Below, piece by piece: positions 34,659-47,640 of a DNA stretch of 64,000 nucleotides (the stretch's first letter is position 1; every line of letters begins with the position of its first letter). A program made the position numbers and the translations under genes. The notes beneath the pieces were generated by a model. It was given only the letters and a program-made list of their open reading frames with translations. It was not told the DNA's origin and did not search any database. Source of the DNA: Nymphaea colorata (lineage: Eukaryota; Streptophyta; Magnoliopsida; Nymphaeales; Nymphaeaceae); assembly GCF_008831285.2 (NCBI RefSeq), contig NC_045143.1:12141214-12205213 (forward strand), read 5' to 3'.

Positions 34659-37600
34659 GTTAGATTGATAATTGCAATATTTCACTGCAAACTCTTCAGA
34701 TCAAAAGGCTTCCCAAAAAAAGGAAAGGATATAAAAACAAAAAGGAAACATGCTGAATCGTGGTCAAAAGAAAGAAGACCACTCGGCGTCACGTGTACAA
34801 GAATCCACAATATATATAGAGTGTCAGTGATAAGTTGTCTGCCATTTGGGCCTTATGGTTGACTAATCACACCACTGCTTAGAGTTTAGAGGAAAGATAC
34901 CCACGAAATTAATTAAACAGCTTGCTTTCACAACCCAAAATTAATCAATCTTCTTATCTTCCTCAAATTTTATATTGCAAAGACATTTCAACGGTGACTT
35001 GCATGTTATACTGCATTTCACATTATTAAAATCCAATATTCTTGCTTTTCGAAGGAGAAGGAGATTGATTTTAAACTATCAACGAGCTTGACAGGATGTC
35101 ACAAGCCCAAAATGTTAAAAGTGTATGCCGGAAATATCTGGTGTTACCTTTAAACAGTTAAAAGGAAGTAAAAAGCTAGACTCTGATTGATCATAAAATA
35201 TGCCGGAAATATCTGATTGATCATATGACTTTCAGTCTGTCACAATCTAGACTCTGACCATGGGCTATGACAAACATGATCTTGTTAGAAAATTACTATA
35301 TAGCTTATGAGAAGGTTGTTGAGTTCACACGTGCAGGATTCTCACAGTGGACAACAATTTTTTTCACAGTGGCCAACAACTTTTTTTGGAAAGTTTTACA
35401 GGTGCCAAAATGCAATTCTTAAAAGTTTGAATAGATAAAATTTTATTTTTCAAAACCAGAAAGAAGAGGGGCCCATTTTGATCTTAGCCAACTCAACTTG
35501 CGTGAGTTGTTGTCAGCCAATAACCTAGAGATAGAGAAGGCCTACCATGCAAGTAGGGATATCAATATATCCGATTTGAATCGGATATCCGACGATTCGA
35601 TTCGAAAAAATCGGATATGGATAAAAATTTAATATCCGATTAAGAAATCGGATCGGATTCAGATTTAATAAATGACATCCGATCGAATTCGGATTCGGAT
35701 ATACATGAATATCGGATCGGATTCGGATCGGATTCAGTTTTAGATAAATATCCTCAATCTAATACTTGAAAAATGACAAATTTCGGTTCAAAATTCGGAT
35801 TCGGATTCAGATATAAATATAAAAATCGGATTCGGATCGGATTCAGATTGTAAAATCGGATTTCAGATTCGGATATGACTTTGCTTTATCCGAATTCGAA
35901 TCCGAATCCGAATATATGAATACCCGAAAAAACGGATACGGTTGAAAATGTATCCGATCCGAATCCGATCCTTTGATATCCCTACATGCAAGCCCTGGGG
36001 CTAAACTCCTGAAAAAAATTAAAAAAAAAAAAAATCAAACTCGCCAACCAATTGCCATCAGTGTGATGTGTAGAGGAGTCCACCTTGGTCAGGCAGGCAA
36101 TGTTTTCTACTGTAACTCATTGAGCACCTTCCACTCACTTGGTCAACTTGAGTCAGCTTCAAGAGTTAATAGCCATTAATTCCTAGAATTGATAGCCACC
36201 ACCTTTTCAGACGCGGTAGATGAGCTTTAAATGCCAAAGTTCGGATTTCATTCGCCGGAAATACATAACCCTAGGTTTGTACTTCAATTTGAACAGATTT
36301 GGGATTTCAGTTGTGCTAAAATATGTGACAAACCTCTTCCAATTGGAACATGTTTGTAACTCACATGAGCTAAATTTCCTTCATCAGGTGGACATCTTCC
36401 TTTAATTTGGCGACGAACATTGAAGGGAGGTCATGAGATTAATCAAAGGGCTTCCTACTTTTTTTTATGTCGAACTCAAAAATGGGTATGATAACTATCA
36501 TATATTCTAAACTATACTTCTTAGAGCAGCAGAAATGCACTGATCCCCAAATAGAATGACTGCTAATTCTGCGGATTTTTCTTTTTTAGAGAATAAAGTT
36601 AGTAGGTAGCTGGTCAACGATCGTGAATTTTTTTTTAGGCGTGGCCGAAAGAAGTAGAAGAAAAGACTAATATTATAATAATAAAACAATGATATTCAAC
36701 GAAAATGTTAGAAAAACATATACAAGAGGAAGACATCTGGAGAGCAGCAACCACGTTATAACAAATATCAATCGCTTTTTTCCGCTTAAGAAATGGCGAA
36801 TCGATCTCAACAAGGATCTCGCCGGTTAGTTCGAAGTTTTATAATGGATCTTTCCTTCTCGATGTCGGTCGACAAGGAACAATGAAGAAAAAAAGATAAG
36901 ATTTTATGTCCCGATAATTAGATCGTCGTTTAAACTCCTTGTTCTTATAGCGACAAATAATGGCCCGGAACCCTGGAACCAGAGGATCAAGAACGCTCCT
37001 ACACTGCAAGCTGATGTATTCTAGATAAGAAATTGAGACCTTAAGAAACTGTTTGACACTAGTAACAAACTATTATTGTTCAGTAGAAAAACTGCTTAAA
37101 AATTAGGACAGATCCAAAAAACTCTATAACATAGTATTTCATAAATCTACTCTAATTTTTCTAAAAAAACAACTAAACAAAACAACAACCCCTAAGAAAT
37201 AGTCTTAAATTTGTAAGCTTGCATGCCCAAGAAGGTTGGCTTCAGCTTTTTTAGCAGTTGTCCTGCCGGTGGCAACACGCACACTCCTAAAGTTTGATCT
37301 CTAATATTTACGTAACCAACAACCAAAAAAGAAAAGGGTAAAACTCAATTCTCGGCAGGTTTAACTCCCAAAAGAACTCAGTGCCTCGAAAAACTTGGAA
37401 ATTTTTTCATGCATTCTCACGAGCTGGGCATTAATGGTAGAACCACCTAGGTTAAGTGAGCACCTAGCTTAAACTGATCTCGCCGCAACGTCTCTCACCA
37501 TCAGATCACCAACAATAATGGATGGATTTTTCTGAAAAATCGCAGGAAAGGAAAGAAAAGAGAAGAATGGTAGAGAGAATAAACTTACCAGATGGATCGT

Positions 37601-38282
37601 TGAGGGCGGTGACATGGGGATAGCAGAGGAAGGGATTGGTGGGTTGAGAGGCGTCGAAACCGCAGATGCCGTTCTTTGCCACGCATTCCTTGCACTTCCT
37701 AAACCTGTCGTCCGATTGATTCCACTCGACCTTGAAGCCGTTCCGGATGAGGTCTTCGGCATTGTTGAGGTCGGTCACCACGTTCCCCGACAAGAACTGC
37801 TCGATGAGGTCGCAGGGGTGGCACGGTAGCCACCCCAGCGACGTCCTGCACCCCGTCACGTTGATCGCCGGCGGCCCCGACGCGTTGGAGACCTTCTTCC
37901 GGTTGCTAGGGTAAAACGGCCACTTGAACATGTCGAAGAGCGTCTTGTTCACCGTGATAGCGCACAGCTGGACGATTGGGTCCACGAACCCCAGTCGAAG
38001 GGCCGTCGGAGCCGCCGGGTTCTCGAGGCTGAGCACCTTGAATTTATTGTAGCCGATAGTGAGGACGGCGGCGGAACCTGGCGTGCATTCGACCTGGAAG
38101 TTGGGGTGGCCGCAGCCCTTGGGGGTGGAGGGCGCGAAGGGGAAGGTGAAGTAGGGAAAGGGGAAGCAGCTTTTGTTAGCTGCTTCTGAGCAGGCGGTGT
38201 AGGGGCTGATACATGCTGTAGGAACCATGGTGGTAGAAAGGAATAGAAGGAGAGTGGAGAGGACGAGATATTGAGGATCCAT
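30126..38282 (-). CDS. LRK10L/WAK-like receptor protein kinase (gene 2)
   Basis: Single-pass receptor-like Ser/Thr kinase, expected at the plasma membrane. Minus-strand exons: 38282-37589, 31413-31336 and 31234-30126, all with GT-AG introns in phase 1, giving 626 aa. Residues 1-24 are a signal peptide. Residues 31-110 resemble the GUB_WAK galacturonan-binding domain (KGCGHPNFQVEC). Residues 140-221 resemble the WAK-associated domain (GCRTSLGWLPC, then CKECVAKNGICGFD). Residues 254-277 are the membrane span, followed by an acidic juxtamembrane segment. The kinase looks active: P-loop GDGGYGCVYRG (340-350), Lys361, Glu376, HRDIKSSN (455-462), DFG (475-477), GTLGY (497-501). A frame from 31271 opens before the third exon but its first residues are intronic; the spliced frame gives a far better membrane span. 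Intron 1 (6175 bp) carries two hAT elements. The gene converges on gene 1. Family certain, ligand unknown. Confidence 0.9.
31235..31335 (-). other. Gene 2 intron 2, 101 bp
   Basis: Minus-strand donor GTACGTAA follows ATAATCT, and the acceptor is TTTCAG before GCGCTTGT. Phase 1, positioned inside the transmembrane segment (IAIIC/ACVV) as in gene 1, and also 101 bp long. Confidence 0.85.
33056..33144. repeat. Compound (TA)n(GA)n microsatellite in gene 2 intron 1
   Basis: About 55 bp of TA repeat passes directly into 34 bp of GA repeat. No interruption is visible. Confidence 0.95.
33509..33949. mobile_element. hAT-type foldback MITE, 441 bp, in gene 2 intron 1
   Basis: The ends read TAGGGCTGCACACGAG and, reverse-complemented, TAGGGCTGCACAACGAG. 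Both sides carry the perfect 8-bp target duplication CTGACCAC (33501-33508 and 33950-33957), the hAT hallmark. The interior is dominated by GAGCTCGA and CGAGTCGA units in both orientations, so the strand can fold on itself over most of its length. No coding capacity. The short Glu/Leu-rich reading frame over it is an artefact of the repeat. Confidence 0.9.
34589..34659. repeat. Compound (AT)n(GA)n microsatellite in gene 2 intron 1
   Basis: An AT run (34589-34618, with one GT interruption) leads into a GA run to 34659 with one GT interruption. Confidence 0.9.
35554..35984. mobile_element. hAT-type foldback MITE, 431 bp, in gene 2 intron 1
   Basis: Ends are TAGGGATATCAA and TTGATATCCCTA, a perfect 12-bp inverted repeat. 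Flanks carry a perfect 8-bp target duplication CATGCAAG (35546-35553 and 35985-35992). The interior is an array of TCGGATTCGGAT-type units on the left and their complement on the right, so the element is a near-complete hairpin. Non-coding. Confidence 0.9.
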
Positions 38283-38660
38283 AGGTTGAGGAGTCCCAGG
38301 TGAAGTGAAGAAACCGGTTGTTGCTTGGCTTGTTTTCTTCTTCGTTGTCTTGGGTGGTTCAGGGATGGTTCAGGGACCTGAGAGAGGTGGAGAGGGTAGT
38401 GTTTTCCTTCTTGGTGGTTTAGAGAGAGAGAGAGAGCATTGATGAGGAAGAGTAGGGGACCGGTGGACCTGCTGCGGGGACTGTCTTAATTACTTGTGAT
38501 AGAGTTGGAATCGATAGGGTTGCTTTGTATGATCACAGCAACTGAGCGGTCGCCTCGCCGAATCGGCCGGCCTGCAACACTCCCCAGATGAGACCTCTAT
38601 TTTATTCCCCCTCTCTCCTTGCCCTTGAGAGGCTGCATTTAGTGTCTCTCAGTTATTCAT
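38283..38660 (-). promoter_or_regulatory. Probable leader/promoter region of gene 2
   Basis: Upstream of the gene 2 ATG, read on the minus strand, lies a CT tract (GA on the plus strand, about 38421-38438), comparable to the CT tract before gene 1. No convincing TATA box was found in the first 300 bp. Assignment is by position. Confidence 0.3.
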
Positions 38661-38736
38661 AATTTTATGAACAGGTCACTTATGCTTTGCCAATTTAATT
38701 TTATGGTTAAGGAAAAAGTGCCAAATTAAGTTAATT

Positions 38737-38965
38737 TGTTACCTTGAACATGGGAGTTTTTAATTTTGATTTTTCTTCTTCTTTTTAACACACTTCCATG
38801 CCACAGGAATTTATTCGCTTGCAGGAAAAAATGAAGAACAGGGGGAGTCTGTTACCTTGAACACGGGAGTTTTTAATTATGATTTTTCTTTTTTTTTTTT
38901 TTAACACACTTTCATGTCACAGGAATTTATTCGCTTGCATGAAAAAATGAAGAATAGGGGGAGTC
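38737..38965. repeat. 113-bp tandem duplication
   Basis: The block beginning tgttaccttgaaca occurs twice head to tail (38737 and 38850), differing by a few substitutions and the length of a T run. The copies end near gggggagtc. Confidence 0.9.
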
Positions 38966-41900
38966 GCAGCATACACACACATATATATATATATATAAGC
39001 TACATATATTATTTTTGGATTTCAAATGGAAATGCTTTTACATGTATAAAACGGTAAAAAACAACTTTACCGTTTCGACAAAAGAAAAAACAACAGTGGC
39101 CAAAATCCTAAGTATAAAATATGGAAAATGTGAAATTAAAATCTTAAGTATAAAAATGAAAAAAAGGGAAAAATGTTAATAAAATCTGTTTTCTCTCAAA
39201 TTTTTGATGTTTTAAAAAAATGCATTTTTTGTGTTTTATTCGAGCGACCCATTTTTAATGTTTTAAATGAATTTTTTTAAATAATGCGTGTTTTCTATTG
39301 CTATAATTAATATATATAGATATATGTATATGACGATGAAAGTGTGTATATACATGTACCTGTTTTGCATAGTCAGCATCAAAACATAACACCCGGACCC
39401 AAATTAACGGACTTGAAATGTGACTTTTTTTGGAATTATAACAAAAAATTGCGTTTGGATGAATTTTTCAAGAGAAGGATGGAAGTCAACGTATCAATTC
39501 ATGTGTTTGTCTACTTAACTCCAATTCCATTATTGCTAGAGTGTGATATGTAGATGAAATCTAATGATTTAATTGTTTAGCGGTAACTGCGGGCTGTAAA
39601 TAAATATTTCCTCTGCTCTGAATTTGATCATCAAAAATTTGTTTCTCTCAAAAAAGTATTCCTCCCTTGCTTGCATGCTTAATTTTCTGCCATACATGTA
39701 AGCAATTAATAACTTCTATTTTTCCGACACAGCGACACTTACGATTTTCTTGAAACTGGAGTGAACCTTCCTTTCGAACTTGATAACTTTAACCTCTTAA
39801 CTCTTCATTTCTTAGCATTTTAAGGAGCAAAAAAAAAAATTATCTTCTAAATATTCTTAGAAAAGTGTATGTTGTTGCAGGTTGGCTTTAAAAAAAGATT
39901 GCATTTTTTGGAAAAAAAAAAAATTACGCTCAACATATGCATTATGATTTTATAGTTTATTAGTTTTTATATATGATACTTCTTCATATTGTCAGATGTG
40001 TATTTTACCAGCCATCTTTAAGGACCTGATAATTTATAGATAAGCCTTTGATAGCGGTAATATGGCATCATTATTTTACATCAAGAAAGTTCAACATAAA
40101 CGCTAGTAAATAGATCAAGAGCCCGTAAACACTACAGGATGGATTATTTTATTTGCATTTTAAATGAACTACTAAATGTCTTTTGTGGGGCGTACCGTAA
40201 GCCACCAAAAATACTAACCGCAGCAAGATTGGTTAAATGCAGGGGAGATAGTGCCTCAAACGTTTGATCGACATAGCAGAGATGGCGCCTCGCCGTCTGG
40301 ACAAGACAAGGGAAGATCACAATCTCAGGGCAAATATGGGTCGTCTTCCTCTTCTGGACGAGCGACAGGTCGAGAGAAGTGATTGCGCTTGACTGTAGAA
40401 GAACATGATTGAACAGCACCTCAATGGGGCCAAGGAGCAGAGCCAGCAGTGGAGCGCTTGTGACTGTCTTTTTCTTTTGGTTGAGCGACGACTGGAAAGA
40501 ACGATGCCAAGTTACTGCGTCGAGAGCCAGCAATGGCTAAACCGCTTCTCTCCGGCGTGCCTCGCGCAAAAACAGGAAGTTTGAATGGAGGTTGGGAAAC
40601 GAAACAAACATTGAGACAGAGGAAGTCAATACTGTGGGCCAAATGTTGGAATGCCCTAAATGAGTTCTGATGGCACCGGCTTGGCTGCACTACTGAACAT
40701 TTTGAATCTTATTGTAGTGAAAGAGGCATGCCGCTAGTTCAATTTTTCTGACTTATTATGAGTGCTATGTTTCCACCATCTTAAATGGCGGAATGCGGTA
40801 CTTAAATTAAATGGTGCCTGAGGTAAGGGGAATTTGAGGAGGGGGAGGGGTCCTTTGGGACTCTCTTTTTTTACAGTGGGTAGTTAACTTCCTACTCACC
40901 CCAAAAAACATGTAAAACCAATGAAAATATTATCACGAAAATGCGTATGCATATGAAAATAATAAATGGGTGCACGTATATTATCTGTTTTGGTTAACGA
41001 TATCGTAACAAACTACGGTACATTAAAAGTATTTTTGTTTCTTAAAGTAGCATGGAGGAAGAAGACAAAAAAACTGTCTTTGAAATCTTGAAATATGCAT
41101 GTGGCAGGTCCTTGGGTAATCACAAAGGTGTTTTAACATAGATTTTAGATGAATAGACGTCCGGTCCGCCGTTTTCTTTGGTACCAAAGTCGGGTCGGAG
41201 TACCCAAGTCCCTACACGACGGCCAATATGTTCGGTGCAGTTACATATCACAATCAAGAAGACGTATATAACTTGCCTATTTCAATGCTTCCTTTTTTAT
41301 GGTTGGCATCTTGGGATTTTAAGACCAGTATGTAATTTATGATGATTGCAGATTTTTTTTTTTTTTTGTTTGGCACTAGATGGAGGGAAAGGAAATGATA
41401 CTAAGGGTTTAAAATGAAACACAAAGGAGAGATAAAGAGAAAAGGATCAGCTTCCACAAAAGCTTATTTGTATAAGAGGGTAAGAAAGAAATTGTAAAAT
41501 ATCATGCATGTTTAGCAGCATAAATTAAATAAAATGAAATAATTTAAGTTTGTTTACTATAAAGCCTCATAACTGCATAGTTCTCTTTCTCTCTTTCTAA
41601 GTGATCTCTGTCTCTTTCCCCCTACCTAGAATTTGATTGTACATCTGCCGCTCTCTCCTGAATATATATAATGTTCTTTAGTAATTGTCATAACGTGAGT
41701 GCACATCTCTCATGAATAATTTTCTTTATTAATTATGACATCTTAATTGTATATCTCTCTTCAATAATTTGAGTGCATCACTCTTTCTATCCTCGTTATA
41801 ACAAGTCAACCAATCTTACAATAGGGATCTTAAGGATCAACCAACTAGTGAAGTCCAATTAGCCACATCTGGTAAAGAAAATAGATCCAACCAGCTTGTA

Positions 41901-44900
41901 TATCCGAATTTGGTCGCAAGTTCTACTAACTTCCATCCTATAACAAGGCCCAAAGCAAAAAAAAACAAAAAAAGTCAACTAGGATATGGAACAATATATT
42001 CATCAGATATTAAGCGAGTCATCCTATATTAAGCTAAAAACATTCACTTTGAGTCCAAATTTGATTTCAATTGGGTTAGAGTGCTGAACATGATCTTTAA
42101 CAGGTCAACACTCTTGTGCACCGTTATCTTATATTAGGAATGGGTTGAAGTTTGGTAAAATTTGGTTGATCCATTCTTGCATGGTTGCAGTTGGGTTGAA
42201 CTGGGATATGGTGCAGGAAGAACAGACCTCTACCGCTGAAATCACCATTATACTACATCAGTGGAATCCTCTGATCAGAAATAGCACCATTGCTGCTCTG
42301 TAACCAATCTGTGGCGAGGAATTTGACATCACTTATAGAATTCGCTATACAGTGATTATATCTTGCCCATATGGATCTATCGAGGGACAAAGCATCGCTG
42401 CTGCTGAAGGTGTTTACATGGTGGTTGCCTTACTCGGCATAGATTTATACCGGTGATTTGATCACTGCTATAAGTTTTCGAAAAAAGATCCTCCTATATA
42501 AACTTGATGGTTGCTTGTATTCATATTGTCCACAAGTGCCTGACATTGAGGTAACGTCCAAGTAAAAAATCGTTGTTGTTTATCTGAAGTAGCTGCTATC
42601 AAAGATCAACATGTTCTGTTGTCGAAGCTGGCTTGAACCCAGACCTTCTTCTCAAGTCATATTCCTTGGTATATTATTTAATGATTAGATAGGATAAGGA
42701 TGTGAAAACTAATCTATTTGATAATTCCATCATCACATAGTATACACAATAATTCATTATAAAAGCACAAATAAAATAGTTAAGTAGCAGCTGTTAGTAC
42801 TATATATAGAAGATAGTAACAATAATAACCTCAAACCAATCTAAGCCAAAGACTTCTATGTCCAACAAAGAACAAATAGGCCAACTTGCAAAACTATCAA
42901 CATGAATGTATCAGCTTCCAAGAGAAATAATAGGATTGCAAGAGACAAACTGGTTTCTTGCATGGTGCTGTGATTCATTCAAGGATCTAAAAATGAATTT
43001 TAAATCAAGATGTGTAAATGACTGACTACTTCAACTGTCGTTGAGAAAATTATTCAGCCAAGACCATTGGCAGAGCCAGGAACTTTTGGTTGAGAGACAC
43101 TCACACACAATACATGAGATTGCAAATTAAAACCAATATTATTTAAACAGTAAAGCAAATACCTATAGTCATGAACAAAATTTAAAATTGGCCTTGTTTG
43201 CCTTTCATGTTCTGTCATCATTGGTATTGTCAAATGTGTCACTATCATTGCAAGTAACCAAAGCATCATCCATCCATTCATCTCCCATTTTGTAATAAAG
43301 ACGAGCTCTAATAATCTTCATAACTTACAACGCTTTCTCGACACTTTGTTATTACATCTGGTAAAGTTAGTGTCAACTTAATTAACAAATATATTTGACA
43401 AAATGCTACATGTTTTCTAGTTGTTATCATCATTTCAGAAGGCTCGGTCAAAGATTTTATATTAAAAAATTCTTCAGTACTTTTCATGCCTTCAATTTAA
43501 TATATTGTTCCAGTTGGCTTTCAAGTCTATGCTAGTATGCTCTATGGAAGTCTCTAGGATATAGTTCAACAAGACAGATCAACTTATGTTTATTAAAAGT
43601 AGAAAAAACAATTCTTTGGACTTAATGCCACTGAAAGTAGAAACTCTGCATTGGCCTTAGGTTATTTCTGAAGTTGCATATCAATAACAGATCAAACGCT
43701 CTAACACGATAACAGTACAAACATATAATCATTTCATATGCACAACCAGGTCATCCTTGATAAATATATGAGTCTTAAGCATTGTAATATCAATTATGCT
43801 GCAAAATATAGAGATATGAAGTCTCAACCATTTATGAACGCCAAAATTTTCATTTGGCCAAATGACCATTTTACCCCTCATTTCAAACAAATTTAGAGAT
43901 TAATTGCAAAATATTCAATTTTTTTCTAAAATTTTCAAGAGGTTCGTAGTTGATTCAAAATCAAATTTAGTACGTTTTTTAAATTAATTTTAAAGGGTTT
44001 TAGAACAAATTCAGATCAATTTTCAATAATTTCAAGTCAAATTTCAAAAATTTCCTAAAAGCTTTTCTAGTGATTCTAAAAGATTTTAAAACCAAATTCA
44101 ATAGATTTTTCAATCAATCTATTGGTTTTAAAAGTGGCAAAAATCAATGTAATTTTCAGCTAAATTTAAAAGAGAATTCAAAACAATTTTCTAAATCAAT
44201 TTACAATCATGGATTTTAATCTTTTTAAAATTTCCATTCCCCCCTTGTTTCTTCATTCTTTTCTCTCCGTTCACTTTTCTTTGTCTTCACGATTTCTCTC
44301 TCCCTCTAACCGCACACCCTCTTTCTCCATTTTTTCCCTTTGCCATCTCTAGCTGCAACTCCTCAATCCCTATTCTCCTTCTTCTTCCCCTCCATTCTTC
44401 TTCCTATTCTCTCTTTTTTTTTATTTAAAAAAAACTAGGCACTATCGACATGGAGAAAATGTTAGTGAAACAAAGACACACGTCAATAATGCTTTTACTG
44501 ACATTTCATGATATCATTTGGTGAAGAGTGTGTCAGTAAAAATCATGCCGACACACTAGACCAGCTCATCGGTGTATAATATCACCAGCACAGTCTACAT
44601 GTAGGTAAAGATTGACTATTATAGATGACCGACCTCATCAATAATAATCAATTATTTCTGAAATCTTAAAGGCCGTAGCAAAAACTATACCGACAATGGA
44701 CATGGACGTTGGTAATTTTATCGGCATACAAGTGGACATCAATAAAAATTTTCATTGACAAATCTCTGGAAGTTAGTAAAACTTTAAACGACATCTACCT
44801 AATGTTGCTATCGACACAAATTTATGTGATGGTGAAAGTCTTTTAACTTTTTTTCCCTATTTGAGTATAACATAACGTTTCTGAAAATCAGTACATATAC

Positions 44901-47300
44901 AACATACCTACTTACATTTTCCATCTATCAAATGCAATAAATGAAACAATTACATGTTCATGAGCCAAACATATAGGTATAGCAAATGTTCACACTTATA
45001 TTTCAATACAACTGATTCACTGTAGTTCAAAGTTACAAAAACGTTTTTAACAAATGTTAACATGAACAGAAAGTGTTCCCATAGGGGTTAGCGCACACCC
45101 TCCCCCTTGGTATGGGATGTCCTTTTCCTCACTTTGAACTGTAGAAATGAATAACATCACTTAATGACAAGTTACATGCTGTAATCATAATGTATACCCC
45201 CAGCTTCTTGGCCACTGAACTTGAGAACCTCTATGTATTAGAGATATACGTTGTGTATTCTTAAATTACATTGATCTTACATAGGCTTCACTCTATCTAG
45301 CTTCGAGAATTGGGAATTGGAACATTAATTGGATGGTTTGGCTCCACAAGACAGACATTGGCATGAATGCTATGATGATACTCAGCATTGGACCAGTGAT
45401 GAGTCCAGCATACTTGATGCATGGTAGTGAGGCTAGTGCGGGCTGAAGCCCTGAATATAATGATGAATTATTTTTTGCAATGCAGGTAAGATGGACCAAG
45501 GGTCCTAATGATATTGGTTTCTTGTTGCAGAACATCTCGATTTCGATGCACTGCAGACATTGATGTTGCATGCGTTTATATATTGCACAAATGTTTTGAT
45601 ATTTGTCCATGTAACTCGCAGTTAGTGAAGTGATGCAAGGTACAGTGCATTATAATATTATAGTTAGCTGCCACGAGGGTACCTGTTGAATGATTATCAT
45701 GGTGCATTGTTTTGTTTGAGTATTTGTCTGAGCAAAATGTGATGTCGAGCTGGGTCGGGATGGTAAAGGTTGCACACCACCAGTAAGGCATGGATGGACT
45801 TTCCGAGCTAAAAGGGGAATCATTAGAACCTGATTATGAAATGAAAGGAGCTAGTCATGCCCACCTTGTAAATGAGGGTCAATAGGTGTGGTGGCGCAAG
45901 AGCCCCGGGCACATTTCAGAGAGAGCGAATTGCCAAGTGACTGGAATAATGAATTATTTGGAGTAACGTCCCTTGGTTCCTCAGCCCTGTCTATTAGATG
46001 GACTGGTCTTCACTGGTTAGCCTCCGTGCAGGTGCCCCAGCTAGAAGATATGGAGCTAACATCATTTGCCCCACTGGTTGGCAAATGGCTATGAAAAGCA
46101 CCATATGGAGCTCAGAAATTCTGTGAGCCATGCAAGCTTGCTCCACTACGTTCGAATGGAGTAATAAACTTGTCCTTGATTGGCTCAACCTACCATAGGC
46201 TATGCTATGGTTGAGGCAGCCCTTGCCCCAGGAGGGAATGTAGCTGTTATTGCTCAGAAGCACGTGTGTGAGTTACAGCCAGTCTCAGTATGTTGGTCTA
46301 TGCTTTTGTACATTTATCTCACACATGATAATAGGTATTAATCTTTTCCCCATCTGCATCTCCATGTGGCACATCTGCTTGATTGTCCACTACTTCTCAT
46401 CATCTTGAATGTCAACATCGTTCCTTGAAAAGGATTCATTTTTATGATGAAAATTCGTGTGAAACTGACAAAGAAGAAGAATAAAATCCCTCTACATAAG
46501 TTGTTAAGAATAGCTGGAGAACTTGATGAAATATTGGAAAGTAATAACACGAAGGTAACATGCTCTTGTTATATTACAATTTCAAAATTCAAGATTTTGC
46601 ATATTAATTTTACACATTAACGTAACATGAGCTTGTAATATTACAGTGTCAAAGCAGAAGAAACAAAGTCAACCATGCAAATCATTTGCAATGAAGAGCC
46701 TTGCTTGATATCTTGTAGAGGAAGGTAAAAACATTTACATAACATGTTTTACAATTAAATATTCCATAGTGCATGACTGAAAATATTATTTTTTGTTACT
46801 TGAATAAAAGCTAAAAAACATAGAGCATGCCGATAACCAAGCAGAACGATGATGCACAATTCGACTTATCAAAATAAGCCAGTAGCTCACAAACAAGCGT
46901 TATGAATCTCTATATAATATTTTCAGTTGTATACATTTTCATGCTGAACTATACACAACTTAAAATGACACATTTGCCTACATAGAGTATATCCAATAGG
47001 GTTTCTTGTCCGTAGAGGTCCTAACAGAAGACCATGCTCCGAAGTGCACAGAGAGTTTTGTTTTACGAAAAAAAACCCTGATCCATGTAACAGTGGAATT
47101 GGAAAGATGGAACTGGGCCCCACCCGGCCACCTCCTAGGGTCTTGTTCTCTGCCCTAGACAGGGATCACTTGCCAGCTAAGTCAGATTGGAGCAACATTG
47201 TATGAGAACATATTACTCATCTTCGGGGACAAGAGGCGGAACAACCTCACTTTCCCAGGTAGGAAAGAGAACGAAAAAAATAAAATGAATTTTAGCTGGA
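38966..47300. other. Non-coding stretch, 8.3 kb, no gene supported
   Basis: AT-rich with several short open frames. The largest are minus-strand frames of 129 aa (40144-40533) and 89 aa (40421-40690), which show no domain or signal peptide and overlap in different frames. Around 44430-44850 the phrase cgacat/gacaa recurs and may be decayed CACTA subterminal sequence. A CT-rich block lies at 44260-44410. Nothing is confident. Confidence 0.4.
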
Positions 47301-47640
47301 ATGACTGAGAGTTCATGTCATGTCATTTATAGAGATGTTGCTTATAGAAAAGTTATGGGACCAAAGGCACAGGGACGTGTTCATATTTATGAACTAGGTA
47401 TTTCTCCAGATGATGTATTTAGCTTTTACTCATCGTTTGCTGAATATGCAAGAGCAGCAACTGAAGCTTCCAAAAGAGCCAAAACTACAGAATGGATGTA
47501 TAACCTCTTGTACGAAAAATACAAAGATTTGAAACTCATAGTTGCATGATTGAAGAAAGTACTAGAGCAAGTAGAATCAGAGACCAGATCAAGGTACAAT
47601 CAATTAGAGCTTGGATATGCAAGACTGCTATCATCAAGCA
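47301..47640 (+). pseudogene. CACTA (En/Spm) Ptta-type transposase fragment
   Basis: The plus-strand frame contains VMGPKAQGRVHIYELGISPDDVF followed by a helical, charged tail. The Gly-Arg-Val plus GxGxxPxxVF pattern is typical of the C-terminal part of plant Ptta/En-Spm proteins of CACTA transposons. The run continues about 90 bp past the first stop as another helical segment. Isolated; no TNP2 neighbour was found. Confidence 0.55.

Larger units (their letters stand above)
31414..37588 (-). other. Gene 2 intron 1, 6.2 kb
   Basis: Donor GTAAGT follows ATCTG (minus strand, rc of 37583-37588). The acceptor ACCACAG lies before GGACAAC at 31413. The intron holds two hAT foldback elements, two compound TA/GA microsatellites and otherwise AT-rich non-coding sequence. 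Around 32240-32760 it is more GC-rich, with no coding frame I can recognise. A 10-bp inverted repeat (GAAAGTTACC, 32283-32292 against 32317-32326) is present. Confidence 0.8.

Noticed and set aside
40144-40690. Two overlapping minus-strand frames of 129 and 89 aa
   Set aside because: Different frames, no recognisable domain, no signal peptide, no splice context. Too weak to call a gene.
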